Assembly: GCA_905235805.1 (NCBI GenBank)
Contig: CAJOMV010000016.1
Location: 1-64,000, forward strand
Origin: an uncultured Ruminiclostridium sp.
GTDB taxonomy: Bacteria > Bacillota > Clostridia > Oscillospirales > Ruminococcaceae
Reading direction: 5' to 3'
Length of the DNA stretch: 64,000 nt
A program made the position numbers and the translations under genes. The number at the start of each line of letters is the position of its first letter. The first letter of the stretch is position 1. The notes beneath the pieces were generated by a model. It saw nothing but the letters and a program-made list of their open reading frames with translations, ran no database searches and had not been told where the DNA came from. Positions 9,063-18,654 of the stretch are shown piece by piece.

Positions 9063-10112
9063 GTGACAGAACGTGATAACATGGACGGCGAGCTTGAACA
9101 GATCTTCCGCTTGTTTTTTGATGAGGTGCCAAGCTCATTTTGGAATATCAATACAAGCAGGGGAGACGGTGATTTCAGAGAAACGGTCATTGTTAAGACC
9201 GTGTCGGGCAATAAATATGTGATAAAGCTCGCGGATAATGATTTTACATTCCCCGATAAGATAAAAGTGTGGCAAAGAACAGTGCGGGAGTATATCGACC
9301 TCGGATATTACTGCCCTCGGATATACTGTGACAGGAACGGGAGCTTCCCGTATGCAGAGTATGGCGGGCACAGATGCGCTGTGTATGCGGAGGAATTCTC
9401 ACCGTACGCGTCAATTGAAGACAGGGACACCGATGAAGGCGAATGGGACACCGCCGCCTATGACAAATACAGACCCGATATCTGGAGAATGACCGCGAGA
9501 ATAGCGGCAAAATACCTTGACTATACGGGATATCCGTCGGGGTACTGTCTGTTTGAGACCTTCTGCCCGAGCGATAAGACCGATGAAGTGCTCGAAGAGG
9601 CGCTGAAATGGAGGGAGTACACAAGAACGCTGCCCGACGGATTTCAGGAGCAGGTACAAAGGATATGGGAGAAGTGGGCGGAAAACAGAGCGGAGCTTGA
9701 GCCGCTGTATAAAAAGCTGCCGACCTCTGTGTTCCAGGCGGATCTGAATTCCACAAATGTACTTGTTGACGGAAACGACAGGTTTGTCGGGATATACGAC
9801 TTCAATCTCTGCGGGAAAGATGTTTTTCTGAATTATCTGATGCGTGAGAACGGCGGCGCCGACTTTGAGAAAGAGAGAAATACGATATGTGAAATGCTGA
9901 GGGTCGCGAGCGGGTATTATCATTTCTCGGAGCTTGAAAAAGAAGCGGCTTTGAAGCTGTACCGCTGCCTGAAGCCTTTATGGAACGGGGAGGAGCGTCT
10001 AAGGAAGCTGAAGGGATATGATGAGATAAAGGCGTTGCTTGATAAAACGGAGCACTGCCTTACCGCGGACATAGATTTCAGAAAATATATGGAACAGAAA
10101 AGTTATCGCTAA
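9063..10112 (+). CDS. Aminoglycoside phosphotransferase (APH)-like kinase-fold protein
   Basis: FQADLNSTNVLVDGNDRFVGIYDFNLCG catalytic/metal-binding loops; GTG start after GGGGTGA. Confidence 0.65.
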   Translation: MTERDNMDGELEQIFRLFFDEVPSSFWNINTSRGDGDFRETVIVKTVSGNKYVIKLADNDFTFPDKIKVWQRTVREYIDLGYYCPRIYCDRNGSFPYAEYGGHRCAVYAEEFSPYASIEDRDTDEGEWDTAAYDKYRPDIWRMTARIAAKYLDYTGYPSGYCLFETFCPSDKTDEVLEEALKWREYTRTLPDGFQEQVQRIWEKWAENRAELEPLYKKLPTSVFQADLNSTNVLVDGNDRFVGIYDFNLCGKDVFLNYLMRENGGADFEKERNTICEMLRVASGYYHFSELEKEAALKLYRCLKPLWNGEERLRKLKGYDEIKALLDKTEHCLTADIDFRKYMEQKSYR

Positions 10113-10136
10113 AGTTTTCGGGATTTCTGCCGATAT
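10110..10136 (+). promoter_or_regulatory. Sigma-28 (FliA/SigD) type promoter TAAAGTTT-N11-GCCGATAT
   Basis: Exact -35 octamer 10110-10117, 11-nt spacer, -10 at 10129-10136; -35 overlaps the preceding stop codon. Confidence 0.8.
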
Positions 10137-10177
10137 AATATACGGAAGGTTTTGGCTTTACGGGAAAGGAAATCACA

Positions 10178-11053
10178 ATGAATATTTCAAGGATAGGAAG
10201 CGCCGCGGCGGAGATGACCGCGCACAAGGCGAAGGAGCAGGCGCGATATCTCAACGCCGGCGGCGAAACTACGGAGATAACAAGGATATCGGCAGGAAAT
10301 GACGCGTTCTCGCAGAAGCTCGCAGACGTGTTCAAAAGGGAGAACTCCGACCTGATACAGGGCTTGAGCGAGCTGTCGGACGAGGACAGAATGGAGATAG
10401 CGATGAATTCCTATTTTCAGATGCAGGGACGTGTCTATCAGGCGATAAACCGTGAGGAAGCCGATCTGAAAACCTTCAGCTCACTGTCGGACGAGAAGGC
10501 GCGCATCAGCTCCATGCTCGAAAAGGCTCAGGCGAACGGCGGCGGTATAGATACGTCCGACGGCGTGGAGCTCACCACCGAGGACATCTCGAAGCAGCTC
10601 GATGACGTGCAGAGCCGCATGGACGTGTTCCTCGCTCCCTACGGACGCGACGGGGAGGGTGCCGCAAAGTCGAGCGCCTTCAACGAGAGCGTCAGGAAGG
10701 ATTTCGCGGCGTATGCGAGCGTTTTCGAGGGAGTCACGGGACTGCGCAGCGAAGCGCTCGACGCTACCGCCGACCTGACCCTTCACAAGACCGACCGCGA
10801 CGAGAGCAACTACGCGCAGAAGGCGCAGGCTTCCATAAATGCCCTTAAGGAGCAGTCCGAGGGCTTGTCGTCGCTGAAAAAGGATCTCCTCTCGAGCTTC
10901 GGCAAGGATCCCGAGACCGAGAGGCTAAGCGACGAGGCTATGGTCAAGCTCGCGGTGTTTGAGTTCTTCCGCGAGAAATTCTCCTACGGCGGTACGCAGG
11001 AGGAGCTTGAGGAGCAGCTGAAGAGAATGTCGCTGCTCGACGCGAGAGCGTAA
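10178..11053 (+). CDS. Uncharacterised protein, 291 aa, predicted sigma-28 dependent
   Basis: ORF with SD GAAAGGAAATCACA-ATG, no recognised domain or signal peptide. Confidence 0.8.
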   Translation: MNISRIGSAAAEMTAHKAKEQARYLNAGGETTEITRISAGNDAFSQKLADVFKRENSDLIQGLSELSDEDRMEIAMNSYFQMQGRVYQAINREEADLKTFSSLSDEKARISSMLEKAQANGGGIDTSDGVELTTEDISKQLDDVQSRMDVFLAPYGRDGEGAAKSSAFNESVRKDFAAYASVFEGVTGLRSEALDATADLTLHKTDRDESNYAQKAQASINALKEQSEGLSSLKKDLLSSFGKDPETERLSDEAMVKLAVFEFFREKFSYGGTQEELEEQLKRMSLLDARA

Positions 11054-11109
11054 TAACATATCAAGAATGGACGGAAGTCCCCGGAAATTCTTTATAAAGA
11101 AGGTTTTTT

Positions 11110-14100
11110 ATGCTGAAACTTATTTGCGGAGAAGCAGGAACAGGGAAATCGGCACGGCTGTATGAAGCCGTTTCGGAGAGTGCGCAGGCACGGAGGAGGG
11201 TAATACTGTTCGTGCCGGATCAGTTCTCGTTTGAAGCGGAGAAGATGATATACAGGACGGTACCGCACGAATTCTCGCGGTACTGTCGCGTTTCCATGTT
11301 CTCGCGTGAGGCGCAGAGGATACTCCGGGAGCACGGACAGACAAAGGAATACGCCGACGATATCTCAAAGCGTATCGTGATGAAGGGCGTGCTCGACAGA
11401 GTGAAGGGCTCACTGGTGCACTACGGTATGCTCGCGGGGAAGAGCGATTTTATCGCGTTCGCGCTGAGCATGGTGAGCGAGCTGCGCGGAGCGGGACTTT
11501 CCCCCTCGGAGCTGAAAAAGAAGCTCTCCGCCGAGAACGAGCTGTCCGACGTGCTTTCCGACAAAATGAGTGATATACTCACGATATATGAAGCGTACGA
11601 CACCGAGCTGAAAATATCGTTCGACGACAGGCTCGATGATATCAGGCGCGCGTCCGAGCTGATACTTAACTGCGGCGAGGATAATTTTTTCGCGGGGTGT
11701 GATGTATATTTCGATGAGTTCGACCATTTCTCGGGCAACCAGCTTCTTTTCGTGAAGGCGCTCATCGAGAAGGCGGACAGCGTTACCGCCGCGCTTACAT
11801 ATCGCTTCCCGCAGGGGAAAGAGGACGACCCGAAGTACTCCGCTGTCCGCAAGCTTATAGGGCAGCTAAAGGAAGTAAGCGGGCTCAATGATGAGGATAT
11901 CGTGAAGCTGTACGAGTCCCACCGCCGCCCGGAGCCTCCGCGTATCATAGAAGCGCGGGATATATGGCAGGAATGCGACTGGATATGCGCGGAGATATGC
12001 TCGCTCATGGAAAGCGGGACGCGCTGCCGCGACATTGCGGTGATCACCCCGTCGTCAGCTTACGCGCCCGTGCTCGACAGTTCGATGAAGAAATACGGCA
12101 TACCCGCCTTCGCGGATATCCCCGAGTCGCTCATGTCCAAGTCCTTCGTGAAATTCGCGATATATGCGCTGCGGGCGCTGTCGTTCGGGACGAACGACCT
12201 GCTCCGCTATGTGAAGAGCGGCTTTGTGAGATACGATATCCCCGACCCGGACGGCGGCAGCCGTCCCAAGTCCGTGCTTCTGCAGAAGAGGGACATCAAC
12301 CGTCTCGAGGCTATGTGCCGCAGGTATGAGCCCCGCGAGCGCGACTGGCACAAGCCCTTCCCGGTCGGCATAGACAATACCGGAAGGCTCGAGGAGCTGC
12401 GGAAGTTAGTGATCGGACCGCTCGAGGCGCTGAAAAAGGCGCTTATGGGCGCTGACGGCGCGGAGATGACCCGCTGTCTGTGCGAGTTCCTTACCGGTAC
12501 TATGAAAATAGAAAAGACCATACGCGGCAAATGCTACCGTGCGGGCGGCGAGTTCGACAGCGAGCTGTTCGATGAGTACGACGGACTGTGGGAGGACGCT
12601 GTGACCGTGTTCGAGTCGGCGTACAAGGCTCTCGGCGGGCATACCGTAACGCTTGAGGAATACATTTCGGTGCTGACGGACGCGTTCACGGCTGTAACGG
12701 TCGCGAGACCTCCGAAATTCCTCGATTCCGTGACTGTCGGAGACACCGACAGGAGCCGCTTCGGAGACAAGGACTATGTATTCCTGTGCGGCTTCAACGA
12801 CGGTATCATGCCGCCTCCCGCGAAGGTCCCGCAGGCATTCTCCGCGGCTGAGAGCGAAGCGCTTGCGGAAATCGACATACCGCTTGCGCAGGACAGGCGT
12901 TCGCGCTATTCGGAAGAGCTTTTCACGGTCTATCGCTGCATGAATATCCCGAAAAAGCGCCTTTACATGACGTATCCGCTGCAGGGGAGCGACGGGGCGC
13001 TGTCAGATGCTGCGCCCGTGCTCCGCGCGTATTCGGTAAAGCACGGGATAACCGTGGAGGGTGCCGACAGATTTGACGCGACCCATTACTGCCGCACCGT
13101 AAGCTCGGCGCAGCAGTATCTCGCGCACATCTACCGAGACTACGGGCATTACGCGGACAAGGTATCTCTCAAGAGCCTTCCCGAGCTGACGGAACGCTTC
13201 AAGGCGATGCTCGCTTCTGCCGCGGGTGAGGATACCTGCCGCGACAGGCAGCGCATTCCCGCCGATATCGCTGTACTGTTGATGTCAAGGCGCGACTTCT
13301 CCCCGACCGCGATAGAGCAGCTCGTAAAGTGCAAGTTCTCGTATTTCTGTAAATACGGTCTCGATCTCCGCGAGGAAATGTCTCGTGAGACGAGCGCAGC
13401 CCTCACGGGAAATGTGGTGCACTACTGTCTCGAGCAGCTTCTGAAGGACCCCGGGTTCCACAGCATGTCCGAGGCGCAGATACTTTCAGCGGCAAACGCA
13501 TATATCGTGAAGTACGAATGCGAAACGTTCTTCAGCGATTTCGGCGGCTCGAACCGTTTCTCATATCTTCTGAAAAATCTCGCGAAGTATGTGGTGAACG
13601 CCGCGCTCAGCATACAGCTTGAAATGAGTAACAGCGGCTTCCGCCCCATCGAATTCGAGCGTGAGCTCGAGGTCAGGCTCGGCAGCGTGACAGTCCGCGG
13701 ACGCTGCGACCGTATAGACGGGCTGAACGACGATCCCACCGGCAAAGCGTATGTGCGTGTAGTTGACTATAAGCACAAAAAGAAGCAGGAATTCAGTCTG
13801 AATAACGTATTCAACGGATACAATCTCCAGATGCTTCTCTACCTGTATGGTATCTGCTCCGACCCGAAGCTGCTCAGTCCGCAGGCGCAGAGCTTTTTCA
13901 GGAATGGTGCCGCAAAGCTCGACCCTTCCTCGGTATCGTATTTCAAATATGCGGAACTGCCGTACACCGAGGCGAAAAACACTGCGGAGGACAAGGCAAA
14001 CAAGGAAAAGACCAGCATACGCGAATATTATAGGAAAAACGCCCCGCAGGGACTTGTCGTTCAGAGCTCGCCGGAGGTAGCGACAATGGATAAGCTCAAC

Positions 14101-14358
14101 GATGCCCTCACAAAGCAATTCTATACGAAGCCCCCGGATAAAACGCCTTTGCCCGGAGCGAATGAGCACCGTTTTTTCAGAGGCTTTATAGAATCCGTGG
14201 TAGTGCCGGATAACGAGTTTGCTGCTGTCCGCAGCTATTGCGCGTCGCTCCTCGATACAAAGGTGAAGGAGATCTACGCCGGCATGTCCGGTGCCTGCCC
14301 CTCCGACAGCGACGCCTGCAAATTCTGCTCCTATAAGCTCTTCTGCGGTCATTCCTGA
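11110..14358 (+). CDS. addB: ATP-dependent helicase/deoxyribonuclease subunit B (AddB family)
   Basis: LICGEAGTGKS N-terminus, PD-(D/E)XK-like VVDYKHKKK, C-terminal CPSDSDACKFCSYKLFCGHS Cys cluster. Confidence 0.88.
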   Translation: MLKLICGEAGTGKSARLYEAVSESAQARRRVILFVPDQFSFEAEKMIYRTVPHEFSRYCRVSMFSREAQRILREHGQTKEYADDISKRIVMKGVLDRVKGSLVHYGMLAGKSDFIAFALSMVSELRGAGLSPSELKKKLSAENELSDVLSDKMSDILTIYEAYDTELKISFDDRLDDIRRASELILNCGEDNFFAGCDVYFDEFDHFSGNQLLFVKALIEKADSVTAALTYRFPQGKEDDPKYSAVRKLIGQLKEVSGLNDEDIVKLYESHRRPEPPRIIEARDIWQECDWICAEICSLMESGTRCRDIAVITPSSAYAPVLDSSMKKYGIPAFADIPESLMSKSFVKFAIYALRALSFGTNDLLRYVKSGFVRYDIPDPDGGSRPKSVLLQKRDINRLEAMCRRYEPRERDWHKPFPVGIDNTGRLEELRKLVIGPLEALKKALMGADGAEMTRCLCEFLTGTMKIEKTIRGKCYRAGGEFDSELFDEYDGLWEDAVTVFESAYKALGGHTVTLEEYISVLTDAFTAVTVARPPKFLDSVTVGDTDRSRFGDKDYVFLCGFNDGIMPPPAKVPQAFSAAESEALAEIDIPLAQDRRSRYSEELFTVYRCMNIPKKRLYMTYPLQGSDGALSDAAPVLRAYSVKHGITVEGADRFDATHYCRTVSSAQQYLAHIYRDYGHYADKVSLKSLPELTERFKAMLASAAGEDTCRDRQRIPADIAVLLMSRRDFSPTAIEQLVKCKFSYFCKYGLDLREEMSRETSAALTGNVVHYCLEQLLKDPGFHSMSEAQILSAANAYIVKYECETFFSDFGGSNRFSYLLKNLAKYVVNAALSIQLEMSNSGFRPIEFERELEVRLGSVTVRGRCDRIDGLNDDPTGKAYVRVVDYKHKKKQEFSLNNVFNGYNLQMLLYLYGICSDPKLLSPQAQSFFRNGAAKLDPSSVSYFKYAELPYTEAKNTAEDKANKEKTSIREYYRKNAPQGLVVQSSPEVATMDKLNDALTKQFYTKPPDKTPLPGANEHRFFRGFIESVVVPDNEFAAVRSYCASLLDTKVKEIYAGMSGACPSDSDACKFCSYKLFCGHS

Positions 14359-14431
14359 CATGGTCGCCGGCGCTGACGCGCTTTGGCCGCTTGTTTTTCG
14401 CTTATACGCGCGCGTCCATACGCGCTTTTGG

Positions 14432-14457
14432 GGAGCCGAAAAAGACTTTTAATTGCT
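14432..14457 (+). repeat. Short copy of repeat-family tail GGGGAGCCGAAAAAGACTTTTAATTGC
   Basis: Matches 8983-9006 (GGGAGCCGAAAAAACTTTAATTGC). Confidence 0.5.
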
Positions 14458-14505
14458 GCGCCTGCAACGGGGAGAGGTGGTACTCCTTTTGAAAGGTAAG
14501 ACAGT

Positions 14506-14545
14506 AAAAAGCCTGTCATTTCGCACTTGAGATGGCAGGCTTTTT
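14506..14545. terminator. Hairpin terminator AAAAAGCCTGTCAT..ATGGCAGGCTTTTT
   Basis: Inverted repeat flanked by A/T runs. Confidence 0.7.
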
Positions 14546-14668
14546 GTATCGGCTCAACGTTCGATATCCTTGAGACCTTGTTCCCGAATTCAAAGCTCGA
14601 CAAGGTGTCCTCCGAATATTAGCAGGCTGTCTCTGCCGGCATACATATCCATACATAAAAGCAAAAGA

Positions 14669-14698
14669 AAAGCTCCCGCTAGGGGGAGCTTTTTTTAT
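14669..14698. terminator. Terminator AAAGCTCCC-GCTAGGG-GGGAGCTTTTTTT
   Basis: Inverted repeat plus T/A runs, just past the histidine kinase stop. Confidence 0.75.
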
Positions 14699-16104
14699 TG
14701 ACTTTTCACAACAAGCGGCAGCGTGATGCTTACCGTGGTACCCTCGCCGAGCTTGCTGCTCACATCGAGAGCGCCTCCGTGTATGCGGACTATCTCGTCC
14801 GCCACGGCAAGCCCGATCCCGGAACCGCGGACGGTATTGTTCGCCTTGTAGAATTTTTCCTTGATGCGCGGCAGGTCGTCCTCCGCGATACCTACGCCGT
14901 CGTCCCTGAACGATATGCGAATGCTGTCGCCGCTGACGGCGGTGGTGACGGTGGTATGCCCGCCCTTGCGTCCGTACTTGACGGAGTTGTCGATGATGTT
15001 GATGAACACCTGACGCAGGCGGTTCTTGTCGCCGTAGACTATCGCGAGCTCGTCGCTCTCCTCTATCGTGAGGGTGATGCCCTCGGCGCGTGCGCGCTCC
15101 TCATACACGAGCACGGCATCGGAAACCTCGGCGATGACATCGAGATTTGCGCGCTGGAGGGAGAAATGTCCGTTCTGTATGCGGGAGAAATCGAGGAGCT
15201 CCTCCACCATTTCCGAAAGGCGCTCCGTCTCCTTGTTGATGATCTTCATGCCCTTTTTGCGGGTCTCGGGATCGTCTATCTCGTCTATCGTTTCGCTCCA
15301 GCCCTTTATCGCGGTGAGCGGTGTGCGCAGCTCATGCGATACGGAGGAGATGAACTCGTTCTTGATGTTCTCCGATGTTTCGAGCTCGTCCGCCATATAG
15401 TTGAAGATATCGCAGAGCTCGCCTATCTCGTCCGACTGCTCGTTGCGTATGCGCACCGAGAAATCCCCTGCCGCGAGCTTGCGGGCAGTGGTACCGACGC
15501 GCCGGATCGGTTGGACGATGCTTCGTATGAAGGTTATGCCGAGCACGAGCAGGAGCAGCAGTATCACCGCGCTAACCGCGAGTATCTCCAGCGAGAGTCG
15601 TATGATGCGGGCGTCTGTCTTGTCGAGGGAGGTCACTATGCGTATGCCTATGCCAGTGGCGGCGTGTATGACTGTGAACGCCATGAACTTCTCTCCGCTC
15701 GGCAGATCGCCGACGTAGCTTCCCGTCAGGTCGTTCGCGAGCCGTGCCGCGAGATAGTCGGGCATATCGTAGCTCTCGGCGGGAGTGAAGCCGCTGCTGG
15801 AGAGGTAAACTCTGCCGTCGCGGTTTATCGCCATGAGCTCGGCGTAGTTTTTCTTCTCAAACTGCTCGACAGAGTTGATTATCTCGTCGGAATAGTCGCT
15901 GCCAGACTGCTCGTAGAAGCGGTCAACCACGCCCGCGATTATGTTCGCCTGCGTTTCGATGTACTGCCGCACCGCGTTGTAGTAGTAGCTGCGGACGATG
16001 AAGTAGCAGGCGACATCTATTATCACCAGCAGCACCGCCACGATACTGAAGCTGTTCAGGAACCATCGGACGGCGATACTGCTTCTGCCGCGAGTTTTTT
16101 TCAC
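14695..16104 (-). CDS. Membrane sensor histidine kinase (HAMP-HisKA-HATPase)
   Basis: SSVSHELRTPLTAIKGWSE H-box, IIDNSVKYG, FRDDGVGI, GSGIGLAVADEIV; GTG start. Confidence 0.92.
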   Translation of the reverse strand: MKKTRGRSSIAVRWFLNSFSIVAVLLVIIDVACYFIVRSYYYNAVRQYIETQANIIAGVVDRFYEQSGSDYSDEIINSVEQFEKKNYAELMAINRDGRVYLSSSGFTPAESYDMPDYLAARLANDLTGSYVGDLPSGEKFMAFTVIHAATGIGIRIVTSLDKTDARIIRLSLEILAVSAVILLLLLVLGITFIRSIVQPIRRVGTTARKLAAGDFSVRIRNEQSDEIGELCDIFNYMADELETSENIKNEFISSVSHELRTPLTAIKGWSETIDEIDDPETRKKGMKIINKETERLSEMVEELLDFSRIQNGHFSLQRANLDVIAEVSDAVLVYEERARAEGITLTIEESDELAIVYGDKNRLRQVFINIIDNSVKYGRKGGHTTVTTAVSGDSIRISFRDDGVGIAEDDLPRIKEKFYKANNTVRGSGIGLAVADEIVRIHGGALDVSSKLGEGTTVSITLPLVVKSQ

Positions 16105-16105
16105 C

Positions 16106-16684
16106 TCATTGAGCCTCTCTGCCGAGTGCGAATGCCTTCTTGTTGATATCTACCGCCTTTTTGGGTACGCAGGCGTCGAGGGCGTTCTGCCATGCCTCCT
16201 CCGGGAATCCCGCGGTCTTGGACACAAGTCCCATGAGCACCACGTTCACGGCACGGGAGCTGCCCGCCTGCTCGGCGAGAGCGAGAGCGTCTATCGCGGT
16301 GATATCCACGCCCTTTGCGCGCATCTTCTCCGTAAGGTTCTGCGGATACTCCTGCACGCCCATGATAACGGGCATGGGGTTCACCTGCTGGGAGTTGGTG
16401 ATTATCTTGCCGCCCTTTTTGAGATAGGGGAGCCACCTCGCCGCCTCCAGCTCCTCGAAGGAAATTATCACATCAGCCTCGCCCTTTTCGATGACGGGGG
16501 AGAATATCTTGTCACCGTACTTGATGTAGGTCACTACGGAGCCGCCGCGCTGCGACATTCCGTGCACCTCGCTCACCTTTACGTCATAGCCCGCGGAGAG
16601 CAGTACATTTCCGAGTATGCGGCTCGCGAGAAGTGTTCCCTGTCCGCCTACTCCGACCAGCATTATTGATTTAGTCTCAGCCAT
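16106..16684 (-). CDS. iorB: Indolepyruvate:ferredoxin oxidoreductase beta subunit
   Basis: MLVGVGGQGTLLASRILGNVLL and adjacency to iorA. Confidence 0.9.
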   Translation of the reverse strand: MAETKSIMLVGVGGQGTLLASRILGNVLLSAGYDVKVSEVHGMSQRGGSVVTYIKYGDKIFSPVIEKGEADVIISFEELEAARWLPYLKKGGKIITNSQQVNPMPVIMGVQEYPQNLTEKMRAKGVDITAIDALALAEQAGSSRAVNVVLMGLVSKTAGFPEEAWQNALDACVPKKAVDINKKAFALGREAQ

Positions 16685-16702
16685 TTTCTTTACTCTCCTT
16701 TC

Positions 16703-18433
16703 TTATTCCTTTATCGCGTCGAAGCGGCACATCTGCTCACACAGACCGCAGCCCACGCAAAGGGTATTGTCGATAGCAGCCTTGCCGGCCTTCATCGAGA
16801 TAGCGGGGCAGCCTATCTTCATGCACGCCTTGCAGCTCCTGCACTTGTCGGTGTCCACGCTGAACGGGGGCTTGTGCTTGACTGTCTTGAGGAGAGCGCA
16901 GGGTCTGCGGCATATCACCACAGCAGGCTCGTCCGCCGCCAGCGCTGCCTTTATGACCCGCTCGGTCTCCGCGAGGTCGCCGGGGTCAACGACGGTCACG
17001 TTGTCGATGCCCACAGCCTTGCACAGCGCCTCGAGGTCGACCGCAGCCGCCGGGTCGCCGTATATGTTCTTGCCGTTGGCGGGGTTGTTCTGGTGACCGG
17101 TCATGCCGGTGATGCTGTTGTCGAGGATAAGCACGGTGGAATTCGTGCGGTTGTACGCGATGTTGATGAGCCCGGTGATACCGGAGTGGATAAAGGTCGA
17201 GTCGCCTATGACCGCGACAGCCTTGCCCTCGTATTCACCCTTCATTGCCTTGTTGAAGCCGTGCAGCCCGCTCACCGAGGCACCCATACAGACGGTGGTG
17301 TCCATAGCGCCGAGAGGTGCTGCGGAGCCGAGGGTATAGCAGCCGATATCGCCGCTCACGAACACTCCGAGCTTCTTGAGAGTATAGAACACCCCTCTGT
17401 GCGGGCAGCCCGCGCACATTACCGGAGGACGTACCGGGATAGTGTCCTCGAGCTCGACATATTCGTTCTTCTCGCCGAGTATCTTTTCGCGTATGTAGGT
17501 CTGGGAGTATTCGCCGACAAAGGTGAACAGCTCCTTGCCTATCGGGTCGAGCCCTATCTTGCGGCAGTGGGTCTCGATAACGTCGTCGAGCTCCTCGACC
17601 ACATAGAGCTTCTTCACCTTCGCCGCGAAGTCCTTTATGAGCTTCACGGGAAGCGGGTTCACCATACCGAGCTTTAAGTAGCTCGCCTTCTCGCCGAGAG
17701 CCTCGCGCGCGTACTGATAGGCGGCACCGTTGGCGATTATGCCTATCTCATCGCTGAACATCTCCACGCGGTTGAGGGGCGAGGTCTCCGCGTACTCACG
17801 GAGCTTCTTCGTGCGCTCCTCGACTATGGGGTGCTTGACCTTCGCATTGGCGGGGACCATTATATTCTTGTTCGGCTGCTTTGTATACTCATATCTGACG
17901 GTCTTTCTCTCCTCCGCCTCAACGACGCTCTGGGAGTGTGCCACACGGGTCGAGAGCCGCAGGATAACGGGGGTATCGAACTGCTCCGATATCTCGTAGG
18001 CTATCTTGGTGAACTCCTTGCACTCGCCGGAATCCGACGGCTCGAGCATAGGCACCTTCGCGCCGACAGCGTGATTTCGGGAATCCTGCTCATTCTGGGA
18101 GGAGTGCATTCCCTGGTCGTCGGCAACAGCGAGGACGAAGCCTCCGTTCACGCCGATGTAGGACGCGGTATAGAGCGGGTCGGCAGCCACATTGAGCCCG
18201 ACGTGCTTCATGGCGCAGAAGGAGCGTCTCCCCGCGAAGCTTGCTCCGATAGCCGCTTCACAGGCGACCTTCTCGTTGGGTGCCCATTCGGTGTACATTT
18301 CATCTTTGTCGTAAGTGGACGCAAATTCGGTGATCTCGGTGCTGGGGGTACCGGGGTAGCTTGAAACGAACTCAACGCCCGCCTCGTACAGACCTCTTGC
18401 CACAGCCTGATTTCCAAGCATCAAGCTTGCCAT
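16703..18433 (-). CDS. iorA: Indolepyruvate:ferredoxin oxidoreductase alpha subunit
   Basis: LMLGNQAVARGLYEAG, CAGCPHRG, GDIGCYTLG, C-terminal ferredoxin Cys motifs; likely ATG at 18433. Confidence 0.93.
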   Translation of the reverse strand: MASLMLGNQAVARGLYEAGVEFVSSYPGTPSTEITEFASTYDKDEMYTEWAPNEKVACEAAIGASFAGRRSFCAMKHVGLNVAADPLYTASYIGVNGGFVLAVADDQGMHSSQNEQDSRNHAVGAKVPMLEPSDSGECKEFTKIAYEISEQFDTPVILRLSTRVAHSQSVVEAEERKTVRYEYTKQPNKNIMVPANAKVKHPIVEERTKKLREYAETSPLNRVEMFSDEIGIIANGAAYQYAREALGEKASYLKLGMVNPLPVKLIKDFAAKVKKLYVVEELDDVIETHCRKIGLDPIGKELFTFVGEYSQTYIREKILGEKNEYVELEDTIPVRPPVMCAGCPHRGVFYTLKKLGVFVSGDIGCYTLGSAAPLGAMDTTVCMGASVSGLHGFNKAMKGEYEGKAVAVIGDSTFIHSGITGLINIAYNRTNSTVLILDNSITGMTGHQNNPANGKNIYGDPAAAVDLEALCKAVGIDNVTVVDPGDLAETERVIKAALAADEPAVVICRRPCALLKTVKHKPPFSVDTDKCRSCKACMKIGCPAISMKAGKAAIDNTLCVGCGLCEQMCRFDAIKE

Positions 18434-18572
18434 TGTGATCAATCCTTTCGTATAACAATATTTAAATAATTATAGCACATTTCATCGGATTTTGCAACAA
18501 AAAATTATTTGAAACGCAGGAAATGTTTATCGAAAATAAAATGCAATTGTTTGTAATTCGTCAAAACCGCTT

Positions 18573-18601
18573 GCAATGCGGCTTTGCGGGTGTTATAATG
18601 T
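18573..18601 (+). promoter_or_regulatory. Sigma-A type promoter TTGCAA-N17-TATAAT
   Basis: ttgcaatgcggctttgcgggtgttataat upstream of the CAP gene. Confidence 0.5.
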
Positions 18602-18654
18602 CGATATGCGGGAGGGAGCTCACTCCCGCGAAGTCCATTAAGGAGGAAACGATA

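Noticed and set aside
14698-16146. 482-aa plus-strand ORF opposite the histidine kinase
   Set aside because: Antisense shadow; kinase motifs on the other strand are unambiguous.
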